Source: Owenia fusiformis | Lineage: Eukaryota; Annelida; Polychaeta; Sabellida; Oweniidae | NCBI GenBank assembly: GCA_903813345.2 | Contig: CAIIXF020000006.1 | Span: 24,249,936-24,313,935 of the forward strand | DNA: 64,000 bases | Direction: 5' to 3' | Part shown: piece after piece, positions 1 through 60,652 of the stretch | Numbering within the stretch: position 1 is the stretch's first letter | Layout: the number at the start of each line of letters is the position of its first letter | Notes under the pieces: generated by a model | Seen by the model: only the letters and a program-made list of their open reading frames with translations | Told to the model about the DNA's origin: nothing | The model's database searches: none | Made by a program: the position numbers and the translations under genes

Positions 1-823
1 GGTCCAACTGTTTTACAGGGTGGGCCAAAATAACCATCTTTTATCAAAGTATGTGGTCATATTGGTACTATACTACAAGGCTTGGACCATACTGTTTACA
101 TCAAATATTTCTCCTTTAACCATCCATAACAGTGTCTCAAAAGTAAAACACAATATTTCATTTAACACGTGGGACACCCTATGGAAGAAGAAACTGCTAA
201 AATTGGTGATATATGGAATCTAATTATTTTAACGATAGAAATTGGAAAATGTGTCTTAAATATACACCCACACAACTTTATAACATCTCTTTTATGTACA
301 AAGTACTGCAAGTTTTGATTTTTACATAGATTATGTACAACGACAAATTATATGGTATATTTCAAACATTGAAACATGAGACGATTGAGGAATAAAAGAT
401 ACAATTATAAACCTGGTATATGACTCTACCATGCGAAAGTCACACAGACCTTATGATAAAAGCATGTAGATTTATACATAGAGTGAATACTCTGACTACA
501 GGGTGCCAAAATCTAAAGTTAGATGTTCTAGGGCCTTGTGTTCAAGTCCTAGAGCCCTGTGCTCTACAGCTAGTTTTATGTTGTAGAACCAATATTCTAG
601 AACCAAATGTCCTACTTAGAGCAATGTTTTCTAGAGCCCTCTGTTCAGAAGATCTACAATGATGTTAAACTTTCCAAATGTTACAATTTCATGCTTATAC
701 CAATCACATGGTAGAAAACTGTGGTATATTATATCGTCTTTTTCCATTTACTGTTACAGCAATACATTTATAATTGCGATTTAACACTTAAAAGACTAGC
801 ACCTAAAATCACATTGATGAGGT

Positions 824-1210
824 ACAGTAAAGCCTGCCATGTGAAACACCCCATCCTCCTAAGCAGGTGTCCAGAATCCGTACCTCCTTCTTCCCCCTGC
901 TTTGGAAGGGCCCGATTTAACTGAATCACGTGATCTAATTCTGCACAATGACTTATACATGATTTCGATTGCAGTGTTGCGAGTTCTTAATCGGGGAAAT
1001 GCTAACTGCTTATCGCAGGGGGTGAAAGAAAGAATATATTCTGGATTTTGAAGCCCTGTGATCGGAGGATGGAAACACCCCTGTAAGTGGAACGCTTCAA
1101 AGTCCCATTACCCATTAACTTAAAGTAAATTAACCCTTATGAGAGGAACATCTCATCAGTGGAACATTATTTTGAAGTGTTCCACTTACTCAGGTTTAAC
1201 TTTACAGTGA
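824..1210. repeat. ACAGTAAAACCTG-family repeat copy (interrupted)
   Basis: The left end reads ACAGTAAAGCCTG and is followed by a GAAACACC segment. The right end runs through GTGTTCCACTTACTCAGG to a degenerate TTTACAGTG. Similar ends and the internal GTGGAACAC motif recur at about 3984-4136, 17316-18198, 32911-33030, 45625-45810 and 49101-49283, which makes this a dispersed non-autonomous family. This copy is split by the hAT-like MITE at 851-1071. Confidence 0.55.
851..1071. mobile_element. hAT-like MITE, copy 1
   Basis: A 221-bp element begins CCATCCTCC and ends GGAGGATG, with imperfect inverted ends of about 30 bp. It is flanked by a perfect 8-bp direct repeat GAAACACC (843-850 and 1072-1079). 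An 8-bp target duplication is typical of hAT elements. A second copy with its own 8-bp duplication is at 43811-44058. No transposase is encoded. Confidence 0.75.
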
Positions 1211-2801
1211 CATTTGATGTTTAAAAATGACTTTTGAAACAAATTGTAATACTTGTATGTCATATTAACAGATCTTCGGCCTCATCAACATTGAGCACAG
1301 CTACAACATGTAACATTCAGTAGTTTTTTAGATATTTGCATTCTGCATCCATTTAAATACAAGGCCATATTAGACATTTCAATTCTTGTCATGCCCTATA
1401 AATACTGTAAATTGGTTTAATTTGGCATTATTTAATTGGGTTCTTCACCATTTTCTGGAATTAAGTGACTATTCAATATGGCAGATTTTGGGAACAGTCT
1501 CTAGAAACGCCATTAGACAAGACTGTAAATCAATGGAGATTAGATAATCTGAAATATATTGTACTCAATTGGTGAATCACCATATCAATATGGGTGCCAA
1601 ATAAAGCAGTATACAGTACCTCAAATTAAGCCCAGGCCTTGACAGCATTTTGATTATTTCTGGTTAAACCAAGTCTACTAATTGAGGTATAGATGGATAG
1701 CCATTGCTTCACTATATACAACCAAAATATACACACTAACACATGTACTCATGTTTACATTGATTTAATACATTGCAAATGTTTTAGTTGCACTTTTTGA
1801 AGTATTGAAAAATGTTTGTCCCTGATCTTGCATTAGTATTCCACCACTCTAGATCAGGGCTCTTTCTCTTGAATGGGGGGGGGGGGGGGTCAGCATTATA
1901 TGCTTAAAGCAACACTTGTTTGTCTATTGTGTGCAATTGTTCAATACCATATCACTAAATTTTTACCAATAATTCTTACATGTACAATCCAAGTGATTAA
2001 ATCAATATAATTGAACAAGGATTGACATTCGAACATGAAGCCATACTCAACTGTATATGTAAATGTGAGACAAAGTTCCTTATAAAGCTTGATATGACTT
2101 CTAATTAATTGTATGCAGTCCTGTCTGAAATACATAGCCTAATGCACAGCCAATACAAATCTGCTATTAAGCTAGTATTTATGAGACTGTGCATCAGACT
2201 GTGTGTTTAAATTACATTATAACAAAATGACTTGCATGTATTCTCCTTAATTTCAATACGATTGGTAAAGATTAACATGGTATATACTTGATTCCTCAAC
2301 AATATTATTGTATCCAAGGAACTCCTTTACCCTGTAGGTATATTTTTGAACACCACAGGGGCTTCAAACAATTACACACTGTGATGACTGGACAAACATA
2401 GCATTATGGTTCAACCTCCCTTGCAAAATTCCTCTCTATCATGTGACCATTTGGTAGCCTATCAGACTGGAGGGTCAATATATGATTAACATGGCACATG
2501 GTCTTGTACTACAATACAGAAGTATCCCTCAGAGGAGGTTTCTTCCCATAGTCCCCTCTACATCATGTGACAGGCAATCAAAACCAAGTGTCAAGATAAC
2601 ACATGCTGATACTTGCAAAAGTTCCTTCCCATGATTCATTTCGCCATCTCGTAATGAAGATCAACCAATCAGATTTGAGGATCCTTCAGTGTATGGGTCT
2701 AGCACAATACTTTATCACTACATGAGATGACATCACCCTACGCATATAGCAGAGGTTGTATTTTAAATTATATGACTAAAATTTCCTAGTTGAGGGTAGC
2801 A

Positions 2802-51160
<48,359 letters not shown>

Positions 51161-53688
51161 CCTTAGATACAAGATGTTGCATCAAATACCAAATAAAGTG
51201 ATAAATCAATTGAAGTTACATTAAATATTACATGTAGCATCAAACATCAGACTGATGGAACTTCAAAAACTACCAAAAGTAACTCAGATGCAGTATTTTT
51301 AAGGTAACACATGTACTTTGAAAAATAGATGGAGCATCAAATACAAGATGTAGCTCAAAGATACCAGAGTAGCAGTTTATGCTTTTTTGAAAATTAATGG
51401 TTTATGTTCAAACTAGAGGAACAGACCAATAACAAAGATAGTGGACAAAAAAGTGAGATTTGTTGGAGAGTTTATTGGAGTATTCAGCTGTGATCACTGA
51501 AACATTTTAAATAGTGCTATAAGAAGGATAAAAAATAGGCTTTATTTGCGAAGGTAAAATAAGCAATCATGGAACCTTAAAGTGTTTTGGACCATTTTGT
51601 TTATGTTGATAGTACTTTCTCCATTTTTATACAACTGAAGGGTTTTTCCAGCTGATTGGCTAATTCAGATGACATGCTGATCAGTGATTGGCTAGTCCAG
51701 ATCACATGATCATTGATGATTGGCTAATCTAGATCACTTGATCATTGATGATAGAGTAATACAGCTCACATGATTATTGATGCTGTTTGCTATGAACAGT
51801 TAGTTGTACATTGACACAGCAAATTGAGACAGTATTCTGACAAAAATGTTGAAGTACATGTACACTGATACATGATCCTTGAAATCCAATGCTAAAGAAA
51901 GGACTATAGAGTGCTTTTTGGATCTCAATGCGCGTGTAGATCTATCAATTGGGGTCAAATGTATGTAAAAAACAATCTTAAAATGATAGAATGAATTATC
52001 ATAAAGATACCAGCACAAGATCACATTGTGCCTTTACTACAACACAAAAATATGAAGATATCAGGAAGGATATTTTTGGTAAATAATGTTTATATCTGGT
52101 ATATTATAAATTATGCAACTATATAACTGAATAGGAATCACAGATGGGCTATTCCTTGTTCTGTTACTAGTTTCTCCAAACTCCTTAGAATTCAATATTG
52201 CCATAGTAACATTGTGAAATATAATCCAAAAGGAATCACAATTTACAATATTTTTGAGAAATGGTCTGCAGAATAGTGAATAGTCCATCTTTGATTTATA
52301 GATATTTTTTCAATTTCATTGCCAAGAGCAAAAGAGGATTGCCATTCAAACGCAGATTATAGATCAAAGGAACCAACGTTTAATTTATTGTGAAAGATGA
52401 TTATGGTGAAAGATGATTGTGGTAAAAGATATTGATAAGAACATTTTATTGTATTGGAAATTGTATGATTGTTGTCGATCAGAATTATTTAGACTTCATA
52501 CTTGTAGATGTTGTTCTTTGGGAATGTTGTTAGGGATTATATTGTAAATCATCATTTTTAGATCAATAATTCATTCTAGTAATCTTGTCTTAAATGACAA
52601 TTAGTCTTATTTGTAATTGTAGCGTTAGGTATATTTTTATACAAAAGTTTGACCAGCAATGGTTTGATTTATTATGTAAGACTACTGACTGATTAGTTTG
52701 TGTCAAAACCTCAATTGTTGTTTAGAATTGAACTTTTTAGGACAATCAATTTCATATAATGTTCAATGTCTTAAATTTAATATTATGCTACTGGATCAAA
52801 AAAAACTGAGAGACATGTACAACAATCACTAATAAGGAAAACATATAAAAATTTTGTTTTGAGAAAAAATCATCTTACTAAAATGAAGGGTTTAAAGCGT
52901 TATATACTATTAAGTGCAAATTCAAAAGAGTAATTTGTAAATGTATCACACAAGCTTTGCCTTGTCATTGTATTACATATTTCTTTGTTTCTATGGAGAT
53001 TAATTTGCTGTTTTTCTAAGAATAGGATATATTTTGTTATATCAGTATACTTTCATGTCTTTGTTATTCCAATTTACACCTCTGTAACAGGATTAATAAT
53101 TTTCCTATAACTTTTATCCCAACAGGTCATATTAACAATTGATTTATGTTTTCCATTCCCATCATTTGTGAATGTACTTTATTCTTGTTATAATGAAAAA
53201 CAGTTCACAATATGCAAAATAATATTAAAGACTATGAATATTAGTATAACACACATATATCTGAATTATTACTTTTTAAAATGTGTGTTTATTGAAAAAA
53301 AAACTGGAGTCTGGGTGATCTTAAAGATTCAGTCCATCTTCAAACATAATTATTATGAATGTACTGCGAAAAGACAGTTGGTCTGTACTTTTACAGGCCT
53401 TGGCCAAAATCATGTTTTAGTAGATCTAGACTACGTTTTTATCATGTTATATCGTGTCACATAGAAGTGCATAGAACAAATATAAAACAAAACTGTGATA
53501 TAAATGCTCTAAACCTGGTATTTTATGATATTTATAACATACATCAAAATGCCAAATGCAAAAATATGATACTGTGATCTCCCAACATTGAAGCAAGAGG
53601 GTATTGCACCCACTTGAGGTATTGACAATGAACAACATGAAAACAAAGAAAAAAGCATATAAAAATTACTGTAATGAGACCTTCGATA

Positions 53689-53766
53689 GCAAGTCGCTAC
53701 TACAGTCTCAGCTGTAGCGTCTGACTCGAGAGTGGAAGGTCCTGGGTTCGATTCCTGTACGGGGCA
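53689..53766 (+). mobile_element. tRNA-like SINE head fragment
   Basis: A perfect B box GGTTCGATTCC sits in a tRNA-like 3' half (AGCGTCTGACTCGAGAGTGG...TGTACGGGGC). The 5' half is degenerate and no matching acceptor stem is visible, so a functional tRNA is unlikely. Confidence 0.5.
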
Positions 53767-55188
53767 TTGAATTTAGCACACTCTCTTTCGAGTCTAGTAT
53801 CTGGCTCGCTACACTACAGTACATTAGCATATTTTGATCAAATTTGGACATAATCGTGAAAATAGGAATGTTTCCACCTGAGAAAATGATCCTCAGGAGA
53901 ACACTGTGGTACATCCTGACCAGTTTCTCTCGCAATGTCAGAATATACAGGGTGAGCAAGAAAATGCACCTGCAATGCACCTTCCATTTATTAAGTTTGT
54001 AAATATTTGCCCACATGAGAAGGGTCAGATTCAAAGCATTTTGGTCAAATATTTACTTGGCAGAAACTAAGATTGTATTTTTCTCACCCTGTAGAAAAAT
54101 TAAGCTTCTCTATTGTATTGTATAGAGTTCATCAAAATGACCAGGTTTACAGTATGTAATATGTTAATAAAAAGATGCAGTCATTTAAGTGGTCAAAATG
54201 ACTATATTTTCATTAAGCAGAACTAAAAAGCCTTTTATAGAGGATTTAAATTTGAGCTCTGTAATTAAGAAGCATTTTGGAATATTATTTTGATTTCCAG
54301 TCCAACTTCAGGAAAATCAGTTTTTATTATTTATAGTATTGTGTTTACTATAGATAGAATCAGTCTAAATCAGTCTAAGAAAGGAGAGGGAGTAGTTATT
54401 TCCAATTAATTAACCAGTTTTAATTTCCCAAATATTTTTTGTGAAAAATATGGTATCTAATTAAATGCTGGACACCCTTCCTCCGCACATACTCCACTGA
54501 TTTCTGTATGAATTTCCCTCTCTGTAGTGAACACCTACCAATACCGAGCCCTTTTCTCAGCAAAAAAATGTTCAATACACACAGGTTTTACTGTAAATGT
54601 TATTTGGAAAAGTGCCCTCTCTCCCATAGTAATATTTTAGAAATTAGAAATCAATTTCCAATGCTAGGAATGATAACCTTAATTGTATAATTCATTTAGC
54701 ATTTTGATAGCTGGTATAGATAATCAAAGCTTCAATATGCTTTATTTGAAAGCATGCATGTTAATAATTATTGTAGATACATTAGGTATCAAATATGTGT
54801 ACAATATTTTGATTTCTTGTTGTTTTGCATCATGGGATAAACCTTCTCTCATTGGTGCATTATGGGATCAAAATGCTTCCATTATTACCTTAGTGATATT
54901 AATAAATGATCAATATTTTCATGAAATATTTGTTGTTTTTTTGTATGATACAGGATTCAATTGAATATTATGTAGGGACATAGCCGGTGTAAAAGAAATT
55001 ACGGTCCCCTGGGGATTATGGTCCCCTTTCTTTAAGGCCCTTACTGGCCCTGATTGTGGATACAATAAGAATGGAAAGAGTTGTATTTAGGTCACCATAT
55101 AAATCAATGGAAAGTAGGACCATAATTTGATAGGACCTCCTACCCTTTTACTCCGGGGTCTAAGATAGATGAGGCAAAACTAGGTGAG

Positions 55189-55912
55189 GCAAAGGAGTGG
55201 TATTGATATGGAGAACTGAATTTAACAATGTTTTTCTCTTAAACCAATCATTAAAAACATTCTGTAAAAAAACATGGTATTTTATGTAATGTTGACTGAT
55301 TGACAACAATTTAATGCGAAAATTATTTAGAAATATTTTATATAACTGTTTTTGCTTTTTTAGTGCAATTGTTTTTGCTCCTTTCTACCAATTCTTGAGA
55401 ATGAAACAAAATGTCTTTCCGAACGTTGTTGGAACAAAATAGCATATACAACATGTTTTTAGACCTCTCAATATTATATAGTTATACAAAGGAATTTTGG
55501 GTTGATTTTAAAAAAGTATTAAAAAATTAAAACAAAATCACCCTGAAATAGATAAAAATCAAGATAAACCTTTTATTTCATTAACAAGATACTTTTTTAA
55601 AATCAACCAAACTTTCCTTTGTACAATTACAATATTGAGAGACCTAAACACGTTGTGTTTATGTCGCCGTTTTGTTCCAATGAGGTTCGGATAGATGTTT
55701 CATTCCGAACATGATACCAAGAACGAAAAAAGTGTCTGATGTGTTTTCTAAAACAATATAGAGAAGAAAAAATATATATAATTCAAATTATCATGCTAAC
55801 ATCAAAAATGACTATTAAATTGACGATGTGTAAAATTTTCAGAATGTTTTGATGACTGGTCTAAGAGAAACGTGTGTTCAAAAAGTTCACCATTTCGATA
55901 CCACTCCTTTGC
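55189..55912. repeat. Fold-back, about 720 bp
   Basis: Outer ends are GCAAAGGAGTGGTAT and ATACCACTCCTTTGC. Inner pairs include CTTTCCGAAC...GTTGGAACAAAA with its mirror and TTTAAAAAAGTAT around the centre. Arms are diverged, with gaps. It looks like an old fold-back transposon. Confidence 0.75.
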
Positions 55913-58900
55913 TTAAAACTTGCTTTTACTTAAATGTTGCCAAATTTGCTTAACTCTGGTCTAATTTGCTTAAATGTGGTCAAATATCCCAAATATTGAG
56001 CAATTTTGCTCATTTGGAACATTTATGGGAATACTAGTAATTTATATTTCTCTAATTTGGCCCATTCTTTTCAAAGGTCCATTTACGAGTAAATCGCTAA
56101 ATAAATTTTACGTTTCAACCACCCTAAAAAATTAAGTCAGCAAAATAGATAGCTCAAGACCATAACAGAGCACAAACTTTAATTCAGAAATTAATACAGA
56201 TATATATACTGTAGAACCGTCCAATTCAAGGTTAGGTTATGTTATACAGTTATTTTGAATTTCCAATCACTTGCAGAATGTGCTCTTTAAATATGTAGGG
56301 CGCAAAAATTGGCAAGAATAGTAATAGCGATGAGGAAAAACAATTTATGACGTGAGCCCCGACCGAAAATAATAATGTTTGTTTCCTTGAATCAAACACT
56401 GCTCAAATTTTGATTTGATTGTATGTGTTTCCAAAATGAAGCCATTTGTGCTCCATTGTTGAAACATCTTCTTCATAATCAATGCACTCATGTGATCTCC
56501 AGCCAATTTATAGTAATTTATAGTGAGTGATCTTTAGACTTGCTATTCTTTTTTTTCTTTTTGCTCCGAGGGACAATTTTAGCCTCCATGGCCTGGAAAC
56601 TAAAATGAAATAAAAAATTACCATGAACTCATAAATACGTTTAATGTTAAATCAACGGAAATCTTATTTAATACGTGTTTAGTGAGGTAAGGTCAAGACA
56701 GTATAAAGAAACAATGTCACATGGCAAACGTCGTAAACCTCCTTAACGTCGTTTACCTTCAAAGAAAAAATAATTTGTCGGAATTCTTTCATTGATTTGG
56801 GAAACTGAAGTGTCTGGATGATGTATAAAAATTCCATTGTTAATCTAATCAATATTTCAAGATGTTAGGGTTAGATTTATAGAAATTATGATCAATTTTT
56901 GTGAAAAAATGATAATTACTTTCCAAAATTTGTCGTGCTTGCCAGAAGGTTTGAGATGTTCTAGACCGTGTTCAGACGACATGTTGAGACGCAGTGATAT
57001 TACAAGAGGTTTATCTACATAGTATGGTCAATGTGTCTAGGAGAGGGAAAGAACCATATGTCAAAACGTCAAAATAAATGAGTACTTATAAATCTCCCGC
57101 CGAAAATACTTGTATAACGTCGTAAACATCCGGTGTTACGACGTATAGGAGAATGGGGTGTGATTTTAACGGTCATTTTTGAATTTGAATTTGTGATATT
57201 TCATAAACTAAGGCATGTTGGATACTCAATTATATTCACCCATTTGTAGAGGATACCTAATATTGCTGATCCAGATGACCCATCGATACAATACAAATCA
57301 TTTTTGCTTTTTGAAAGTCATAAACTTTCTGTGTGGATTTAAAAAATTGAAAACATCGGATATCTGCTACCTCTAAACAAGCGGTGCGGATATCGTCACT
57401 TTGCGGACATCTGCGCTTGTTTAGAAGTAACACATTTTTAATTAATGTTGGATAAAATCATACAGAAACCTCCAACTTTCAAAATGCAAAAATAATTTGA
57501 ATTGATTGGTCATCTCGATTACCAATATTGAATGAATCCTGTTTATGCTGTGTACCAGCTCCAATTTCAAATTATTTGCATTGGATTTGTGTGTATGTAT
57601 GAATATAATTGCCTCAGTTTGGGAAATATCAAATATTTAAATTAAAAATTTACCGATAATATCGGCACCGTGCGCACATAATATCTACACCGCTTGTTTT
57701 CGTATAGCACAGTCTGCATAGGCTGTACTTTGGGGCGTCATTTCCACAGTAAAAAGTGGTGCCTCATTTGCCCCATTTCTGGGTATCTCCATGCATGGGT
57801 GAAGACTGGTTTGCAATTCCCTAAACCTTATCACATTTTGAAGATATGTTGAATGGAATGTATAAATCACAAAACAAATTGTTACTGTGTGTCTTACCGT
57901 CTATGGACTGGTTGGATTTTGAAGGGGCCGGACATCGTGTGGAGAAAGATTTCAGGCAGTCATGACACCCTGAAAAACTATGGATAAGGACCTTAGTTTA
58001 ATACATTTTCAAAATATTGGATCTCTTGTAAGTGACAAGTATAAGTACTTGCATCGGTTCAACAATGACGTCTTCAGAATATCCCAAGGGTTCAAAAGAG
58101 ACCGAGCAAAATATCACATCTGACAATGGAAAGGTATAAACTCCTTTTATATTTAATTCATGACCAGAAAATAACCCGGGAGAAACAAGAGTTTGACCAT
58201 GATATTGAACGATTTAAGTTGTGTCACTATGAACTTAAAGTACTTTCAAATATCACATAATGATCTACCTATGAAAACTATATCTTATTTAATTTCCATG
58301 AACTTTTATTGCTTATGATTTCACATCAAAATTATGATTGAATAACTTTAATTGGAGCTGAAACCTTTATATTTTCTTCTAAATCGAACGAAAAAAATAC
58401 AATACAATCTGAGAATAAAATACTGAGAGACGGCCAAATGGTTGCGATGTTGTTTTTGTTTGGTGGGGGGGGGGGTTCCATTATAAATCACATTGATGTT
58501 ATTCGCACAAAGAGTGTTCACCTTAACGAGAGTGTCCCCGTCTCTCTCATAAAACAAGCTCACCATTTCCATTTTGTTCAAAATATTTGATTATTTCCGT
58601 AAAATGGAATCTTAATCACCCAGCGTCCTTGTGTATTACAATTAAGCATTCTTATGGTAATGGACTTCGTTTGTCCATCTAATTTCCCGACAGCTTTGCT
58701 ATACATATCTGTCCTACCAAGTGGAGGACTTACTTTGGTCCCAAAAGATGTGGAATGGTGCTCCTCAGTTAAGTCATTCATCTTGTCTGAATAAATCCGA
58801 ACATTCACCTCATCATTTCTTCGGGAAACAACTTAATTTAGATACCGTAGTTGTTTGTCTATATAATCATCGATTTATGCATGAAATATCTCAACTATTT

Positions 58901-59868
58901 CTCAATAAACATCAAATAAATGAATTCCTGGAATTGATGGAAAACTAAATAATTCTTTACCGACATTTGTTATATTGTTTGGCTTCATTATTTCAAATAA
59001 TTCTTATGTAATGTAGAATTTATTAAAAACGTGGTACTGGTGGGTAAAAAATTTCGCTAAATTGGAGGCCTTGTCAAAACATTAACATTTTTACTTAATT
59101 ATTGAATGTGAACGTTCTTTAAAAGAACTCTTGCCACATGGAATGCGTTTTATTTACTATTTTTCTAACATACTTAACTAACATACCTGAAATTATCACG
59201 TAACAATGACTTGATTATAAATTGTCTACAAATGTGGCATTTTGCACGCACAGTTGTATTGCATACCTTTGACGTAATGTCAACGCCCACCATAGGGGAT
59301 TGATCAAATATTCTGTTTTCACATCTTTATCGAGGAATGTCAAAATTATTCAACTCCACATTTACTTAATAATGAACAAGACAATCAAAAACAAGAATCA
59401 CGATCCAGCCAAGTGAGTCTATTAACCCCTGCGCCCTTGACTGGTTCACCCGGAATACGTCATTTTTCTGTCCTCTTGATCATAGGGGCCAACAAACCAA
59501 ACTATCAACTATATCCAAAGATATTAGAGATACAGTATTATTTAAAGATGGTCCCACAATGTGAATAGGAAATTGTTATTTCTTTGATTTCTTCATTCGA
59601 CAATCGACACCCTAGCACTAAATTGCTTTGTGTCACAATACAATCATCATTTGAAATGTTTCACCTTGAAGATATTAATTTTCTCAAATATGTAATTTCG
59701 TACAATTGATGGTAATCAATTTCGCGAATTATTATTTAATTTCAAATTCCATTCGTTAAGTAAAAGTCAGTTTGACACGACTTTTCGATAACGTCATGTT
59801 TGCTCATCTGATAATTCTTCTGCATTTATTCCATCTTGGTAGGCCCATAACTTTCGCAACTAAAATAG

Positions 59869-59876
59869 TATAAAAG
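59869..59876 (+). promoter_or_regulatory. TATA box of the lyase gene
   Basis: TATAAAAG lies 84 bp upstream of the chosen ATG at 59953. A start of transcription about 30 bp downstream would fall in the pyrimidine-rich ATCCCCACTACTCC stretch and exclude the out-of-frame ATG at 59886, leaving 59953 as the first ATG in the mRNA. Confidence 0.65.
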
Positions 59877-59952
59877 CAAGCAAGAATGGAGGCATCCCCA
59901 CTACTCCACTCTGTTGAGTCTGCTGATCGTAGAAGAATTGAAGACGGAGACG

Positions 59953-60652
59953 ATGAGACGCAACATGCACTTTCTCTGGTGGGTGACGATGATGATGATG
60001 ATGATGATGGAATTCCGTTTGGCGGACAGCCTTACAGAACTTGATGCAAACTTCAGATTTCTTGCGATGCCAGAGGACGCAGCCGGAGAGCGATATTCAA
60101 TTAGATTATCGAAACGCTACGTCCAACCTAACAAGATCAACACCGATGGCAGTTTCACAGATATCACCTATACCGACAATACCTACAAAATGTCAAAGCC
60201 ATTTAGAACACACGGTGATAGATTGACTAAAATCATTCAGTCGTATTTTTTAGACCACTCCGGGAACTATTTCTACCAGAATGCCACGACGTGGGAATGG
60301 GTCGTGAAATCTTGGGGATTTCTTGCGTATAGCGTACCTGACAACACAGATTGGAACTGGTGGGGCTATCAAATTGGCGTCCCGCGGTCCTTCTGGGCTG
60401 GTCTCTTCCTCTCGAGGGGTCTAATCAATGACACGCTCTACGACGATTTGATTCAAAGATACTGGACGGACCGTACGGTTTGGGATTACGAACGAAAGAA
60501 GGATGGGTACATATCGGCATCAAATCTGGCAAATAGAGGTTTCCATGGGTTGTTCGAGGCGTATTACAAAAATCAAACTATTTTTGAAACCAGACGAAAT
60601 CAGGTCCTCGAGTACTTGAGTGAAGAAATGGTGAATAAAACGACGTACCAAG
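59953..60652 (+). CDS. Lyase exon 1
   Basis: It encodes the signal sequence (with seven consecutive ATG codons, 59995-60008 region) and the first toroid helices. It ends CAA G before donor GTTAGA, a weak donor but in the right phase with exon 2. The next frame up reads the ATG run as poly-Asp. Confidence 0.85.

Larger units (their letters stand above)
1..2801. other. Intergenic / 3' flank of carrier gene
   Basis: No coding region is supported here. The interval lies downstream of the stop codon of the minus-strand carrier gene at 2802, so part of it may be that gene's 3' UTR. I saw no AATAAA on the minus strand close to the stop. It holds a repeat of the ACAGTAAAACCTG family at about 824-1210 with a hAT-like MITE nested in it, and a short G run near 1876-1888. 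A short end sequence at 14-31 (ACAGGGTGGGCC) resembles the TIRs of the element at 8702-9078. Short open frames here show no family resemblance. Confidence 0.6.
51161..59868. other. Intergenic between FAM102-like gene and lyase gene
   Basis: Its first part is probably 3' UTR of the FAM102-like gene. I find no supported coding gene. It holds a tRNA-like SINE head at 53689-53766, a fold-back at 55189-55912 and a weaker inverted structure at about 57300-57503 around AAACAAGCGG / CGCTTGTTTAG. An isolated candidate first exon lies at 58064-58136 (MTSSEYPKGSKETEQ..., then GTATAA), without a partner exon that I can identify. Confidence 0.55.

Noticed and set aside
53689-53766. A functional tRNA gene
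   Set aside because: The B box is perfect but the 5' half does not pair into a cloverleaf and no acceptor stem partner is present.
58578-58808. Minus-strand 76-codon frame with an internal GTAAGT after a Lys codon
   Set aside because: A donor-like site alone is not enough; I found no partner exon and recognise no family.
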